Assembly: GCA_022649665.1 (NCBI GenBank)
Contig: JALCOL010000011.1
Coordinates: 20,419-84,418, forward strand
Direction: 5' to 3'
From: Enterococcaceae bacterium
GTDB taxonomy: Bacteria; Bacillota; Bacilli; Lactobacillales; Enterococcaceae
DNA length: 64,000 nucleotides
A program made the translations under genes and the position numbers. Within the stretch, counting starts at the first letter, position 1. Every line of letters begins with the position of its first letter. Positions 32,493 to 41,534 of this stretch are shown here, one piece after another. A model generated the notes under the pieces. That model was not told the origin of the DNA and made no database searches. It saw nothing but the letters and a program-made list of their open reading frames with translations.

Positions 32493-33493
32493 TGAAAAAA
32501 CGGTCTTTGAAACTCTTGATAATTCTACTGATTTGTATCGCAGGATTGCTGATCGTTAGTCTGCTGGTGGGAAAACTGGCAATCAGCGGAAAAGATCTGC
32601 TTGAAGTTCTCAGCGGAAATATGAGTCGAAGAACTGAACTGTTGTTGTTTGAGTTTCGTCTTCCGCGAATCTTTGTTGCGCTGCTGGCTGGAGCATGTTT
32701 AGCACTTTCAGGACTGATCTTGCAGACAGTTTTGCGAAATCCACTGGCAGATCCCGGAATTTTGGGAATCAATGCCGGTGCAGGAATCGGTGTCATGTTT
32801 TATTTATTATTTTTGACAGGGAACACAAACCTATATTATCTGTTGCCGCTATGTGCTTTGGCAGGTGCGATCTTGTCTGTCATTTTGACGATCGCCTTTT
32901 CATATTCAAAGATGAATGGGCTCGTACCGATCCGGTTGATTTTGACTGGGGTTGCGATCGGAGCGGGGATGAATGCGGTCAATATTTTGTTGACGACAAA
33001 AGTCGACAGTGAGAAGTACCGCTTCCTAGTTACCTGGCTGGCAGGTTCGATCTGGGGCGATAATTGGAATTTCGTGCTGATCTTGTTTTTGACGATTTTA
33101 GTGATCTTCCCGCTTGCGCTGTTCAAAAGCAAAGTATTGGATATTTTGATGCTGGGAGAAGATCAAGCGATTTTATTGGGGATCAATGCATCGCGCGAGC
33201 GCAATCTTTTACTGCTGTTCGCTGTTATCTTAGCTGGAATCGGGGTTTCAGCAACCGGCGGAATCGGCTTTTTAGGTCTGATCGCGCCGCACATGATCAA
33301 ACAGGCTGACTTTTCAAAACATCGGCAGCTTTTGCCGCTGGTCGCTCTTTTAGGAGGGTTTCTTCTGTTAGGAGCGGATACGATCGGACGGGTAGTTTTA
33401 CAAAGTGGTGAGCTGCCTGCCGGAACGATTATCGCCGTTTTGGGAGCCCCATACTTCTTGTGGATGCTTCTTCACCCGCTAAAGGCGCAGTAA
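32492..33493 (+). CDS. Iron-siderophore ABC transporter permease 2 (FecCD family)
   Basis: The 333-residue second permease repeats the family signatures: RLPRIFVALLAGACLALSG, NPLADPGILGINAGAG and GGIGFLGLIAPHM. Its ATG overlaps the previous stop (TGATG), with GGGAGGTGG upstream, so translation is coupled. Together with the ATPase, permease 1 and the divergent lipoprotein it completes a siderophore importer. Confidence 0.92.
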   Translation: MKKRSLKLLIILLICIAGLLIVSLLVGKLAISGKDLLEVLSGNMSRRTELLLFEFRLPRIFVALLAGACLALSGLILQTVLRNPLADPGILGINAGAGIGVMFYLLFLTGNTNLYYLLPLCALAGAILSVILTIAFSYSKMNGLVPIRLILTGVAIGAGMNAVNILLTTKVDSEKYRFLVTWLAGSIWGDNWNFVLILFLTILVIFPLALFKSKVLDILMLGEDQAILLGINASRERNLLLLFAVILAGIGVSATGGIGFLGLIAPHMIKQADFSKHRQLLPLVALLGGFLLLGADTIGRVVLQSGELPAGTIIAVLGAPYFLWMLLHPLKAQ

Positions 33494-33497
33494 AAAA

Positions 33498-33513
33498 TGT
33501 TTCACGTGAAACA
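33498..33513. other. parS site (ParB/Spo0J centromere)
   Basis: TGTTTCACGTGAAACA is a perfect palindrome and identical to the bacterial chromosomal parS consensus. It lies about 30 kb from oriC, where parS sites cluster. It starts 5 bases after the permease gene. The remainder of the gap to 33835 shows only AT-rich sequence with no convincing gene. Confidence 0.93.
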
Positions 33514-33834
33514 TTTCAATTAGCAGAAAAAATTAATAAATAATCACACACATATGTTCGTTGATGTTTCGTAAACAATACTTTTGTGATTTTTTAACGA
33601 ATATTGGTGAATAGAATGCTAGTTTTACACAAAAGTTTATGGACAACTTTCATGAATTTGTGGATTGAAAAATTTAGTTGATGATTAAAAAATAATCAAT
33701 AGGGCATGTATTTCTTTATTTCTGATGAAAACAAACTGAAATCTTCACGGACAAAGAAGTAAACTATTCGCAAGAGATGAAAGCATTTCCTGAATACATG
33801 GAACGAGTCATCGAAATAAGATTGAAAACGAAAA

Positions 33835-33872
33835 GAGACCCTGACAAAAGCAATGTCAGGGGTCTTTTTTCA
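33835..33872 (+). terminator. Terminator without an obvious adjacent gene
   Basis: GACCCTGACA and TGTCAGGGGTC flank a short loop and lead into TTTTTT. The nearest plus-strand gene ends 340 bases upstream, so it may end read-through from the siderophore operon or an unannotated short transcript. Confidence 0.7.
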
Positions 33873-33877
33873 TAGAC

Positions 33878-33950
33878 GGTGTTTCAAATGAGCTTCTTCG
33901 GAGTAGGCTCCCGAAAATCTCAAAACTGAGCACGTTTGTCATAATATCTT
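33878..33950. repeat. Dispersed repeat, copy B (longer form)
   Basis: GGTGTTTCAAATGAGCTTCTTCGGAGTAGG, read in two parts, then GAGCACGTTTGTCATAATATC, parallels 15213-15275 but has an extra internal segment (CTCCCGAAAATCTCAAAACT). It lies between a terminator and the end of the adenine deaminase gene. Confidence 0.6.
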
Positions 33951-33967
33951 TTCGTGCAGTTGCGAGT

Positions 33968-35710
33968 TTATGGTTCGATCGTTGTTAAGTTGAACTCAGC
34001 AAAGTCAAACAATCCTTTATCGGTAAGCTTTATTTCTGGAATTACTGCCAGACTCATAAAGGAGAGCGTCAGGAACGGATCAAAGTTTCTAGCTGCACCT
34101 AGTTCATGAGCTGCAGCAACGACTTCATCGACTTTTTTGCCGACAACCTCCATTGGTTCAACACTCATCAAGCCGCCGATCTTGAGAGGAACAAAGCCGA
34201 TTACTTTCTGGTCTTTCACAGCAACCATCCCGCCGCCATTTTCAATTAAATAATTAATGGCAGTCATCATGTCTTCGTCATTCGTGCCGACAGTCAGTAA
34301 ATTATGCGAATCATGAGCGATCGAGGTCGCGATGGCGCCTTCCTTGAGTCCGAATCCTTTAATGATCGCAGTATTTGTGATCGTTGGTTTTTGATAGCGA
34401 TTGACTACTGCGATTTTCAACAGATCTTTTGCGGTATCGGGTTGGAAGAAGCCGTCTTTTTTGTTAACTTTTTCAACTAACTTTTTGGTAACTAAGCTGT
34501 TTGGAATGATCTCGATCACTTTTGCTATATCACCGACAAGCGGAAGTTGCAGATCACTGATTTCAATTGGATTGATATCGATTTTTTCAAGCTGTTTTAC
34601 TAATGCAGGGTTCGGCTCTTTCGCGAGAGTCCCACAGAATTTTCCATTTTGAGCAACAATTTCGCCTTTGTGGAACACCGTCTCCACCTCAAAATCATCC
34701 AAATCAGGTGCAATTACGAGATCGGCTTGATAGCCGGCGCCAATTGCTCCTAGGCGATTTAAATGGAAGAATTGTGCAGGATTGATCGTTGCCATTTGAA
34801 TGGCTTCTAGCGGTGTTTTGCCGGCTTTAACGGCCATGCGGATCATATGATCGATCGAGCCTTCAGCAAGCAGTTCATTTGCTAGTTTGTCATCTGTTAC
34901 CATTGCGCAGCGATCAATGTTGTTCTGGTCAACTGCCGGCAGCAAGTTCAACAAGTCTTTCGCCGCTGTTCCTTGGCGCATCAGCAAATACATACCCAAA
35001 TCAAGGCGATCTTTAGCATCTTGCAAAGAAACTGCTTCATGATCGGTCCGGATCTGCGCTGCCAAGTAAACATTCAGATCTTCTTTGCTGATTCCGGCAG
35101 CATGGCCGTCAATGACTTTATTCGCTGCAATCGTTTCATAGAGCTTATCGATCATCTCCGGGTCGGCATTGGCTACTGCTGGAAAGTTCATTACTTCAGC
35201 AAGACCCAAAACTTGATCAGGATACTTTTCATAGAATCTTTTGATCATTGCGGCATCGATCGTTGCGCCATTAGTTTCAAAAATCGTCGTAGGCACGCAG
35301 GAAGGAATCATATAATAGAGATTCATCGTTGCGCAACTAGCGGAATCAAGCATGAATTCTAGCCCAACTTCACCTTTGACATTCCCGATTTCATGCGGAT
35401 CAGCGATCGCAGTCGTGACGCCGTGCGATAAAGAAAGTTTGGCATATTCTTCTGGAGGCAGCAACGTACTTTCGACATGCATATGGCCATCGATCAAGCC
35501 AGGAACAATATATTTTCCTTTTGCGTCAAATGTCTCTTTGCCGTCATAGTCACCTAAGCCCACGATCATGCCATCTTTGATGGCGACATCTGCTTCAGTA
35601 TTTTTTTTTGTGAACACATTGACGATTTTTCCGTTTTTGATCACCAAGTCTGCGGGCTGTTTTTTAGCTGCGGTTAAAACTGCTTCGATTAATTCGCTTT
35701 TTTTGAACAT
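33968..35710 (-). CDS. ade: Adenine deaminase
   Basis: This enzyme converts adenine to hypoxanthine and ammonia in purine salvage. The 580-residue product has the amidohydrolase metal motif GLIDGHMHVESTLL near residue 82, DPHEIGNV near 112, GHAAGI near 206, and the DSHNLLTVGTNDEDM segment near 465. It has the full two-metal family length. I chose ATG 35710 after GGAAGGGTG; an upstream ATG at 35743 would add 11 residues. A purine permease gene lies 42 bases upstream, probably in one operon. Confidence 0.93.
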   Translation of the reverse strand: MFKKSELIEAVLTAAKKQPADLVIKNGKIVNVFTKKNTEADVAIKDGMIVGLGDYDGKETFDAKGKYIVPGLIDGHMHVESTLLPPEEYAKLSLSHGVTTAIADPHEIGNVKGEVGLEFMLDSASCATMNLYYMIPSCVPTTIFETNGATIDAAMIKRFYEKYPDQVLGLAEVMNFPAVANADPEMIDKLYETIAANKVIDGHAAGISKEDLNVYLAAQIRTDHEAVSLQDAKDRLDLGMYLLMRQGTAAKDLLNLLPAVDQNNIDRCAMVTDDKLANELLAEGSIDHMIRMAVKAGKTPLEAIQMATINPAQFFHLNRLGAIGAGYQADLVIAPDLDDFEVETVFHKGEIVAQNGKFCGTLAKEPNPALVKQLEKIDINPIEISDLQLPLVGDIAKVIEIIPNSLVTKKLVEKVNKKDGFFQPDTAKDLLKIAVVNRYQKPTITNTAIIKGFGLKEGAIATSIAHDSHNLLTVGTNDEDMMTAINYLIENGGGMVAVKDQKVIGFVPLKIGGLMSVEPMEVVGKKVDEVVAAAHELGAARNFDPFLTLSFMSLAVIPEIKLTDKGLFDFAEFNLTTIEP

Positions 35711-35752
35711 TTTTTCACCCTTCCTTGAAATATTTTTATTCAAAATCGAGAC

Positions 35753-37066
35753 TTAATGTCCCTTGATGAGCCATAAGAAACCAGCAAATACCAACGCTAA
35801 AATATACATAACCGGAGAAACTTCTTTTCCGCGTTTTGCAGCGAGCATCGTGATCGGGTAAGTAATCATTCCCAATGCCAAGCCATCAGCAATCGAGTAG
35901 CTGAGCGGCATCCCGATAATGATCAGAAAGGCAGGAATCGCAATTTCCAGTTTGTTCCACGAAATACTAGCTAAGTGGCCGGCCATCAAAACACCGACAA
36001 TGATCAATGCGGGTGCAGTCACCTGGCTAGTTACGACAGTCAAAAGCGGCGAGAAGAACATTCCCAGAATGAAGAAGATCCCCGTAAAGACAACAGTCAT
36101 TCCTGAACGTCCGCCAACAGCGATCCCGGCAGAAGATTCAACATAAGCACCGATCGGAGAAGTTCCGAAAATGGAGCCAGCCAGCATTGCCGTACCATCG
36201 GTCGTAAGTGCTTTACCGGCACGCGGCATTTCGCCGTCTTTCATAAACCCGGCTTGCTGAGCCAAACCGACTAATGTTCCAGCGGTATCAAAGAACGTCA
36301 CCAGCAAGAACGTCAAAACGACGACCCAAAGCTGCAGTGAGTTAATGTGAGTAATATTCGTGATCGCAGCGCCGAAGGTTGGGGCCATGCTCGGTGCTGG
36401 AGAGATGAAACCGGTTGGCAGCGGAATCAATTTCGTAACCATTCCCAAGCAAGAGGTCAGCACCATCCCAATGAAGATCGCTCCAGGAACATTGCGGATC
36501 ATTAAAATTGCCGAAACGATCAAACCAAAAATCGTCAACCAAACTTCTGGAGTTGCAAGTGACCCAAGTGAAACAAGCGTCGAATCATTGGCAACGATCA
36601 GTTTCCCTTGGTTCATTCCAATAAAGGCGATGAAAAGACCGATCCCGGCTGAGATCGCCAGTTTCAAATCAGATGGGATCGCGCGAATGATCAGTTTTTG
36701 CAAACCGAAGATCGAAATCAATAGGAATAAAACGGAAGCGATCAATACTCCGGAAAGTGCGGTTTGCCAAGGAACTTTCATTCCAATACAAACGGTGTAA
36801 GCAAAGAAAGCATTGATCCCTAAGGATGGCGCGGAAGCAATTGGATACTTTGCATAGATTCCCATCATAATACAGGCGATCGCACTTGCTAAGGCAGTCG
36901 CGGTAAATACCGCGCCTTTATCCATTCCAGCGTCACCTAGTACACCAGGATTCAAAAAAAGAATGTAGCTCATACTGATGAATGTTGTAACTCCGGCTAA
37001 TAATTCAGTCCGCCAATTAGTCCCCAATTCTTTAAACATAAAATACTTCTCTAGTCTCTCGACCAT
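35753..37066 (-). CDS. Purine (adenine/guanine/hypoxanthine) permease, AzgA family
   Basis: The 437-residue protein has 12-14 membrane helices and the AzgA-type start FKELGTNWRTELLAGVTTF, followed by GINAFFAYTVC and TFFDTAGTLVGLAQQAG, the substrate-site helix. It would import adenine or related bases for the deaminase encoded downstream. ATG 37066 is used; ATG 37039 is an alternative with the family start MFKELG. Which base it prefers is not clear. Confidence 0.9.
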   Translation of the reverse strand: MVERLEKYFMFKELGTNWRTELLAGVTTFISMSYILFLNPGVLGDAGMDKGAVFTATALASAIACIMMGIYAKYPIASAPSLGINAFFAYTVCIGMKVPWQTALSGVLIASVLFLLISIFGLQKLIIRAIPSDLKLAISAGIGLFIAFIGMNQGKLIVANDSTLVSLGSLATPEVWLTIFGLIVSAILMIRNVPGAIFIGMVLTSCLGMVTKLIPLPTGFISPAPSMAPTFGAAITNITHINSLQLWVVVLTFLLVTFFDTAGTLVGLAQQAGFMKDGEMPRAGKALTTDGTAMLAGSIFGTSPIGAYVESSAGIAVGGRSGMTVVFTGIFFILGMFFSPLLTVVTSQVTAPALIIVGVLMAGHLASISWNKLEIAIPAFLIIIGMPLSYSIADGLALGMITYPITMLAAKRGKEVSPVMYILALVFAGFLWLIKGH

Positions 37067-37144
37067 TAGATAACTTCCCCCTTCTTTGTAAAACGTTTTA
37101 AGGATTTTAGATAAACAAAAAATAAGTTCAAAAAAACATAAAAT

Positions 37145-37220
37145 AAATAGCGCTTACAAATACCGTATTTCACTCCTTTCTTATAGAAAGTATACGAGAA
37201 AAATATACTAATTACAATAT
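37145..37220 (-). promoter_or_regulatory. Promoter and cre-like site for permease/adenine deaminase
   Basis: On the minus strand TTGTAA, 17 bases, TATACT lies near 37214-37187. Downstream, TTGTAAGCGCTATTT (37159-37145) matches the CcpA cre consensus with one mismatch. A purine riboswitch was looked for in the leader and not found. The remaining gap up to 37500 is AT-rich without a gene. Confidence 0.55.
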
Positions 37221-37555
37221 ATCACTTGTTTTTTATCGGAAATAAAAAAACGTTGAAAGTATGAGTTAATACCGATTTTTAATATATCTATCTTCTAAAA
37301 AGATAACGGTTTTATTTATTTGTGCAAAGCATGTTCGTATTGATAATGTCTTTTGGATCATTTTATTCTGTTTTGTGTTGCTACAAAACGAATTGGAAAA
37401 AAGTGAGGAAAATAGGCAGAAAATCAATATCTAAAATGCATCGTTATCTTTATTTTGCCGGATCAGTGTACAAGCGCATAGTGACTAAAAATATACTATG
37501 ATGAGGTATAGTAATAAAGAGCATATTTTTTGACGGAAATTACAAGTTTTGGTTC

Positions 37556-37577
37556 AATATACCCCGAAAGGTATATT
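37556..37577. promoter_or_regulatory. CsoR/CstR-like operator before CoA-disulfide reductase
   Basis: AATATACC and GGTATATT form a perfect 8-bp inverted repeat around CCGAAA. It resembles the operator of the persulfide sensor CstR and other CsoR-family repressors (ATACCC..GGGTAT). It is 48 bases upstream of the next gene, just downstream of a TTGACG -35-like box at 37530. A weaker related repeat (TATAC/GTATA) lies near 37494-37511. No CsoR-family gene is in the window. Confidence 0.55.
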
Positions 37578-37625
37578 AAGTATGAACATAAAGATCTAAT
37601 GTAATAATTCAAGGAGGAAATTTTT

Positions 37626-39275
37626 ATGAAAATCGTGATCGTTGGCGGAGTTGCTGGCGGAATGTCTGCAGCGACAAGGCTGCGCAGACTAAAAGAAGGA
37701 TGGGAAATCATCATCATTGAAAAGGGACCCTATGTTTCTTTTGCTAATTGCGGATTACCTTATTACGTATCCGGCGAAATTGCAGATCGAAAAGAATTAT
37801 TTGTTCAAACGCCGGCTAAGTTAAAACAAAGATTCAACTTAGATGTCAGAACGTGCAGTGAAGTCATTGACGTTTCGCCAACGGACCATCAAGTGATCAT
37901 AAAAAATGAGGAAGAGACTTATACAGAAACATATGACAAACTGATTCTTTCTCCAGGTGCAACGCCAATCGTTCCACCGATCAAGGGTTTAAAAGCAGCA
38001 GACAATGTCTATACGCTGCGAAATGTGCCTGACTTGGATCGCATTATGGCCCAAGTTAATGAAAAGCCAAAAAGGGCAGCTGTGATCGGAGCAGGCTTTA
38101 TCGGTCTTGAAATGGCAGAGAGCTTAAGAAAAAGAGGGATCGAAGTAGCGCTGATCGAACGAGCACCGCATGTGCTGCCCCCATTCGATGAGGAAATGGC
38201 AGCCTTTGCAGCAGCAGAACTTAGAAGGAACGGTATCAATCTCTATATTGCGCGATCTGCAGTTGAATTCGCTGATGGTGGGAAAAAGATCATTCTCGAC
38301 GATGGGACAGTGATCAAAACTGATTTGACCTTGCTTTCTGTTGGAATTCGCCCGGCAAGCGGCTTGGCAAAAAAAGCTGGCTTAGCTACTGGTTTGCGGG
38401 AAGGGATCCTTGTTAATGAAAAGTATCAGACAAGTGACCCGGATATATATGCCGTCGGGGATGCGATCGTCGTTAATCAGCAAGTCACTGGCCAGGGAGC
38501 CCTGATTTCGCTTGCTTCGCCCGCGAATCGCCAAGGACGCGAAGCTGCTGATGTACTTGCCGGATTGACACGTCGAAATCTTGGAAGTATCGGCACTTCG
38601 ATCGTCAGAATATTTGAATTGACAGCAGCATCAACGGGATTAAATGAACGCCAAGCGAGGGAAGCAGGTCTGGATATCGCCGTCATCCATATCCTTGGAA
38701 AAGCCCATGCAGCGTATTTCCCAGGTGCTAGCGACATGCTTTTGAAACTGATCTTTCACCCGAAAAGCGGCGAAATTTACGGAGCGCAAGGAATCGGGCA
38801 TGATGGGGTTGACAAAAGAATTGACGTATTATCAACAATCGTCAAGAGCAAGTTGACAGTGTTTGACTTGCCGGAGATGGAATTTTCTTATGCACCGCCA
38901 TTTGGTGCGGCAAAAGATCCAGTCAACATGCTTGGTTATGCCGCAATGAATATTGTTGAAGGAATCAGTCATTCGATCCAGTGGTATCAGCTGAAAGATG
39001 AATTGAAGAAGGGAAAAGTTTTGTTGGATGTACGGAATCGAACGGAACTAGCTGAAGGGAGTTTTCCAAACTCGATCAATATTCCGTTAGATGAGTTGCG
39101 CGCACGTTTAAATGAACTTGACCCGAATCTAGGATATATCGTCAGCTGTCACAGCGGACAGCGAAGTTACATCGCAGAACGGATCATGAGACAGCATGGT
39201 TTTAAAGTTTGGAATCTGGACGGGGCTGCAGCGCTTTACAAAGTAGTTCGTCCTGAAGACATGCATTTTTCTTAA
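37626..39275 (+). CDS. CoA-disulfide reductase with C-terminal rhodanese domain
   Basis: The 549-residue flavoprotein has an N-terminal FAD motif VGGVAGGMSAATRLRR, the single redox Cys in SFANCGLPYY (Cys43), an NAD-binding motif VIGAGFIGLEMAE near residue 155, and a GDAI FAD motif near 280. A dimerisation domain and a rhodanese domain (about 455-545) with active-site loop SCHSGQRS follow. Such CoADR-RHD proteins reduce CoA disulfide, CoA-persulfide or polysulfide. AAGGAGG precedes the start. The CstR-like operator fits a role in reactive sulfur handling. Confidence 0.9.
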   Translation: MKIVIVGGVAGGMSAATRLRRLKEGWEIIIIEKGPYVSFANCGLPYYVSGEIADRKELFVQTPAKLKQRFNLDVRTCSEVIDVSPTDHQVIIKNEEETYTETYDKLILSPGATPIVPPIKGLKAADNVYTLRNVPDLDRIMAQVNEKPKRAAVIGAGFIGLEMAESLRKRGIEVALIERAPHVLPPFDEEMAAFAAAELRRNGINLYIARSAVEFADGGKKIILDDGTVIKTDLTLLSVGIRPASGLAKKAGLATGLREGILVNEKYQTSDPDIYAVGDAIVVNQQVTGQGALISLASPANRQGREAADVLAGLTRRNLGSIGTSIVRIFELTAASTGLNERQAREAGLDIAVIHILGKAHAAYFPGASDMLLKLIFHPKSGEIYGAQGIGHDGVDKRIDVLSTIVKSKLTVFDLPEMEFSYAPPFGAAKDPVNMLGYAAMNIVEGISHSIQWYQLKDELKKGKVLLDVRNRTELAEGSFPNSINIPLDELRARLNELDPNLGYIVSCHSGQRSYIAERIMRQHGFKVWNLDGAAALYKVVRPEDMHFS

Positions 39276-39357
39276 GCCTGCTTCAGGGGGATTTCTGGAG
39301 CAGAAAATGTAAATGTGTTAAAGTTGAATCAAACAGTTTTGCATTGGAGGGGATTCC

Positions 39358-40200
39358 GTGATTCGCTTGATAGTTGACAGCACGTGCGATATACCAAAAG
39401 AATTTCAAGAAAAGCATCACATCAAGATGATTCCGCTGCAAGTGACGATTGATGGAAAAAACTATTTGGATAAAGTGAACATTGAAACAAGAGAAATTTA
39501 TCAAGAGATTCGCAAGGGTGCCGAGATTCAGACTGCACTCCCATCTTATGAAAGTATCGCCAAAGTATATGACGAATGCATCCGTGATCACGATGCGTTT
39601 ATTTTTCTGACATTCAGTGGAAAAATGTCGGGAACCTATCAATTTGCAAAGGATATTTTGCAAAGCTATCAAGACAAATATCCCAAAAATGAAATGATCG
39701 TCATTGATTCTGAAAGCGGAGCACTTGCGACGGGGCTGATTGTTATGAAGTTAGCGGAATACATTGATCAAGGATCTTCTTTTACTGAAGTTGTCAAGAA
39801 AGCAAGATATTTGATCAGCAAGGTGCAGCATTTATTTATGCTGGATGATTTATCTCAGTTGGCCAAAGGGGGACGAATCAGTAACTGGAAAGCACGCGGC
39901 GGAAATTTGCTGAAGATCAAACCAATCCTCGACGTCGAAAATGGTGAAATTTGCTTGATCAAACAAGTTCGCGGGACAAAACGCGCCTTGAAAGAATTAG
40001 GAGAGTATGTTCATGAACACATTGGCGACCCAAATCAGCTGATCGGGATCAATTATGCGGATGACCGAACATTGGCTGATGAAATCGTTGAAATCTTGAA
40101 GGGATATGGCTATCAGCATTTTCTTTACCAAGAGATCGGCAGCGTATTAAGTACTCATATCGGCTTGGAGGCAGTCGGCGTATTCTTCTTTACGAACTGA
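39358..40200 (+). CDS. DegV family fatty-acid-binding protein (second copy)
   Basis: The 280-residue product starts with IRLIVDSTCDIPKEF (DSTCD motif) and has FSGKMSGTYQFAK near residue 83 and DDLSQLAKGGRIS near 163, the FakB fold. GTG 39358 follows GGAGGGG. It differs clearly from the first DegV (18161-19033), so the two may bind different acyl chains. It is followed by a strong terminator. Confidence 0.9.
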   Translation: MIRLIVDSTCDIPKEFQEKHHIKMIPLQVTIDGKNYLDKVNIETREIYQEIRKGAEIQTALPSYESIAKVYDECIRDHDAFIFLTFSGKMSGTYQFAKDILQSYQDKYPKNEMIVIDSESGALATGLIVMKLAEYIDQGSSFTEVVKKARYLISKVQHLFMLDDLSQLAKGGRISNWKARGGNLLKIKPILDVENGEICLIKQVRGTKRALKELGEYVHEHIGDPNQLIGINYADDRTLADEIVEILKGYGYQHFLYQEIGSVLSTHIGLEAVGVFFFTN

Positions 40201-40310
40201 TTGGTGATACTTCACGAATTTTCGTTTTTTGTTGATGGATAGCAAATTTACCATCAACATCATCAACTGAATAATTTGTTTAGGTAAAAACAGAGAGATG
40301 AACAAAATTC

Positions 40311-40357
40311 AAAGCAAGCGGGAATAGCGCCTCAGTGCGTTATTCCCGCTTGCTTTA
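40311..40357 (+). terminator. Terminator after second degV
   Basis: AAAGCAAGCGGGAATA pairs perfectly with TATTCCCGCTTGCTTT after a loop of about 14 bases (one mismatch at the loop). A second inverted repeat, GTTGATGG/CCATCAAC, lies at 40233-40260. The rest of the gap 40201-40549 holds only a possible -10 TATAAT near 40420. Confidence 0.8.
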
Positions 40358-40549
40358 TCATAGATCCCAATTATTATAATTAACAAGGATGCGCTTTCTT
40401 GTACGAGAAAATACGGTATAATTGAGATAATGGGTGAGAACTATTTACTTTTCCATTAGCTCTGCTGAAGAGGCATTGCGAATCTTTCTATTGTGATCTT
40501 TTTAAAACATCAGCAGAGTTAAAATAGATGTTCTTTGGAGGGGGAACAT

Positions 40550-41242
40550 ATGAAAAAGAAGCAATTATATTGGTTGGGGATGGCGATTTTGTTATTAGCG
40601 GGATGTCACGCACAGACAAGTAAGGAGAATGATACAAAGGAAAGCAATGTTTCTGCCGAATCGAAAAAAGCAGCAGTGCAAAAAGGCAGAAGTACTTCAT
40701 ACAGCCAATCGATCAAAAAAGACTCTTCAAATGCTGCAACTCAACCAAATTCAAGAAGTAGCGAAACTTCCGCATCACAAACAGCTAGTAATCAGTCGCA
40801 AAGTCAGCAACCAGAAATACAAACAGGCTCGGGAATAAATGAAGCAACGATCGGAAATAACCCTATTTTCTATTTCCAAGGAATGAATGTTCCAATATCC
40901 GTTTCGCTAGATGATTTTACTACGGCAGAAAAGAAAGTTACTTTTATTACTAAAGTCTCCTCAAATGGTGAACAGGATATCACTCAATATGCTGCAAACT
41001 TTCAACAAATTTCACCGAAAAGTATTCGTGTGTTCTCTGCAGATCGTTCGGGGATCCGTACGGTCAATGTTGATGTTGAGATCGATCTGACTGCCGTAAT
41101 AATGAATAAGCAGGCTAGCAACCTATCTGGACCGTTATATTTATTTATCAATCGAAGTGGAACCTTATCACTAGCGACCCCCAATTATGCAGGAAATGTT
41201 CCCGATGATCAAAGGGATGTCATGATTGAATTGGTAAAGTAA
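40550..41242 (+). CDS. Lipoprotein of unknown function
   Basis: I do not recognise the mature domain. The 230-residue protein has a lipoprotein signal (KKKQLYWLGMAILLLAGC, Cys at residue 19), a Ser/Thr/Gln/Asn-rich linker (about residues 20-95) that looks like a surface spacer, and a compact C-terminal domain (about 100-230) rich in beta-strand pattern, containing NPIFYFQGMNVPISVSLDDF. GGAGGGGG precedes ATG 40550. It is a single-gene unit; the domain is probably exposed on the outer face of the membrane. Confidence 0.75.
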   Translation: MKKKQLYWLGMAILLLAGCHAQTSKENDTKESNVSAESKKAAVQKGRSTSYSQSIKKDSSNAATQPNSRSSETSASQTASNQSQSQQPEIQTGSGINEATIGNNPIFYFQGMNVPISVSLDDFTTAEKKVTFITKVSSNGEQDITQYAANFQQISPKSIRVFSADRSGIRTVNVDVEIDLTAVIMNKQASNLSGPLYLFINRSGTLSLATPNYAGNVPDDQRDVMIELVK

Positions 41243-41258
41243 CTAAAGTCAGCATATA

Positions 41259-41475
41259 TTGACAATTTTGATGGTTTCATTTATAGTAGTTGATGAAATA
41301 AATAAACTTCTGAAATCGAAAGAGGTATTTTGATGAGTGTCCCAAGTATCTAATTGCAAGTTGAATAGCTGATAGACTGAACTAGGTCTATTTGGCATGC
41401 TTTCAAGTGATACCTGTCGATGAAAAGGAAGAAGATATTCCAAGACGATAGCATGTATGACTATCGTCTTTTTAT
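41259..41475 (+). promoter_or_regulatory. Promoter, tiny ORF and terminator: attenuator-like leader (or sRNA) before mutS2-like gene
   Basis: A strong promoter (TTGACA 41259-41264, 17 bases, TATAGT 41282-41287) is followed by AGAGGT and a six-codon ORF (MSVPSI, from 41334). An inner hairpin ATAGAC/GTCTAT and then an intrinsic terminator AAGACGATAG/CTATCGTCTT (41442-41470) with TTTTTATA follow. The terminator lies 65 bases before the MutS2-like start. The layout fits leader-peptide attenuation; a free-standing RNA of about 180 bases is the alternative. Confidence 0.55.
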
Positions 41476-41534
41476 ATTCTCTAGAGGTTTATTTATTTTG
41501 GATAGGTGTCTCTTGTTCAGAAAGGAATTAAGAG

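Noticed and set aside
33720..33875. Short coding frame ending at the 33835 terminator (about 33 codons with KAFPEYMERVIEIRLK)
   Set aside because: No ribosome binding site, runs through the terminator stem, and no known match; at most a remnant.
37067..37500. Purine riboswitch before the permease/adenine deaminase operon
   Set aside because: Looked for the conserved purine aptamer loops and stems in the minus-strand leader; not found. Control seems to be by promoter and cre-like site.
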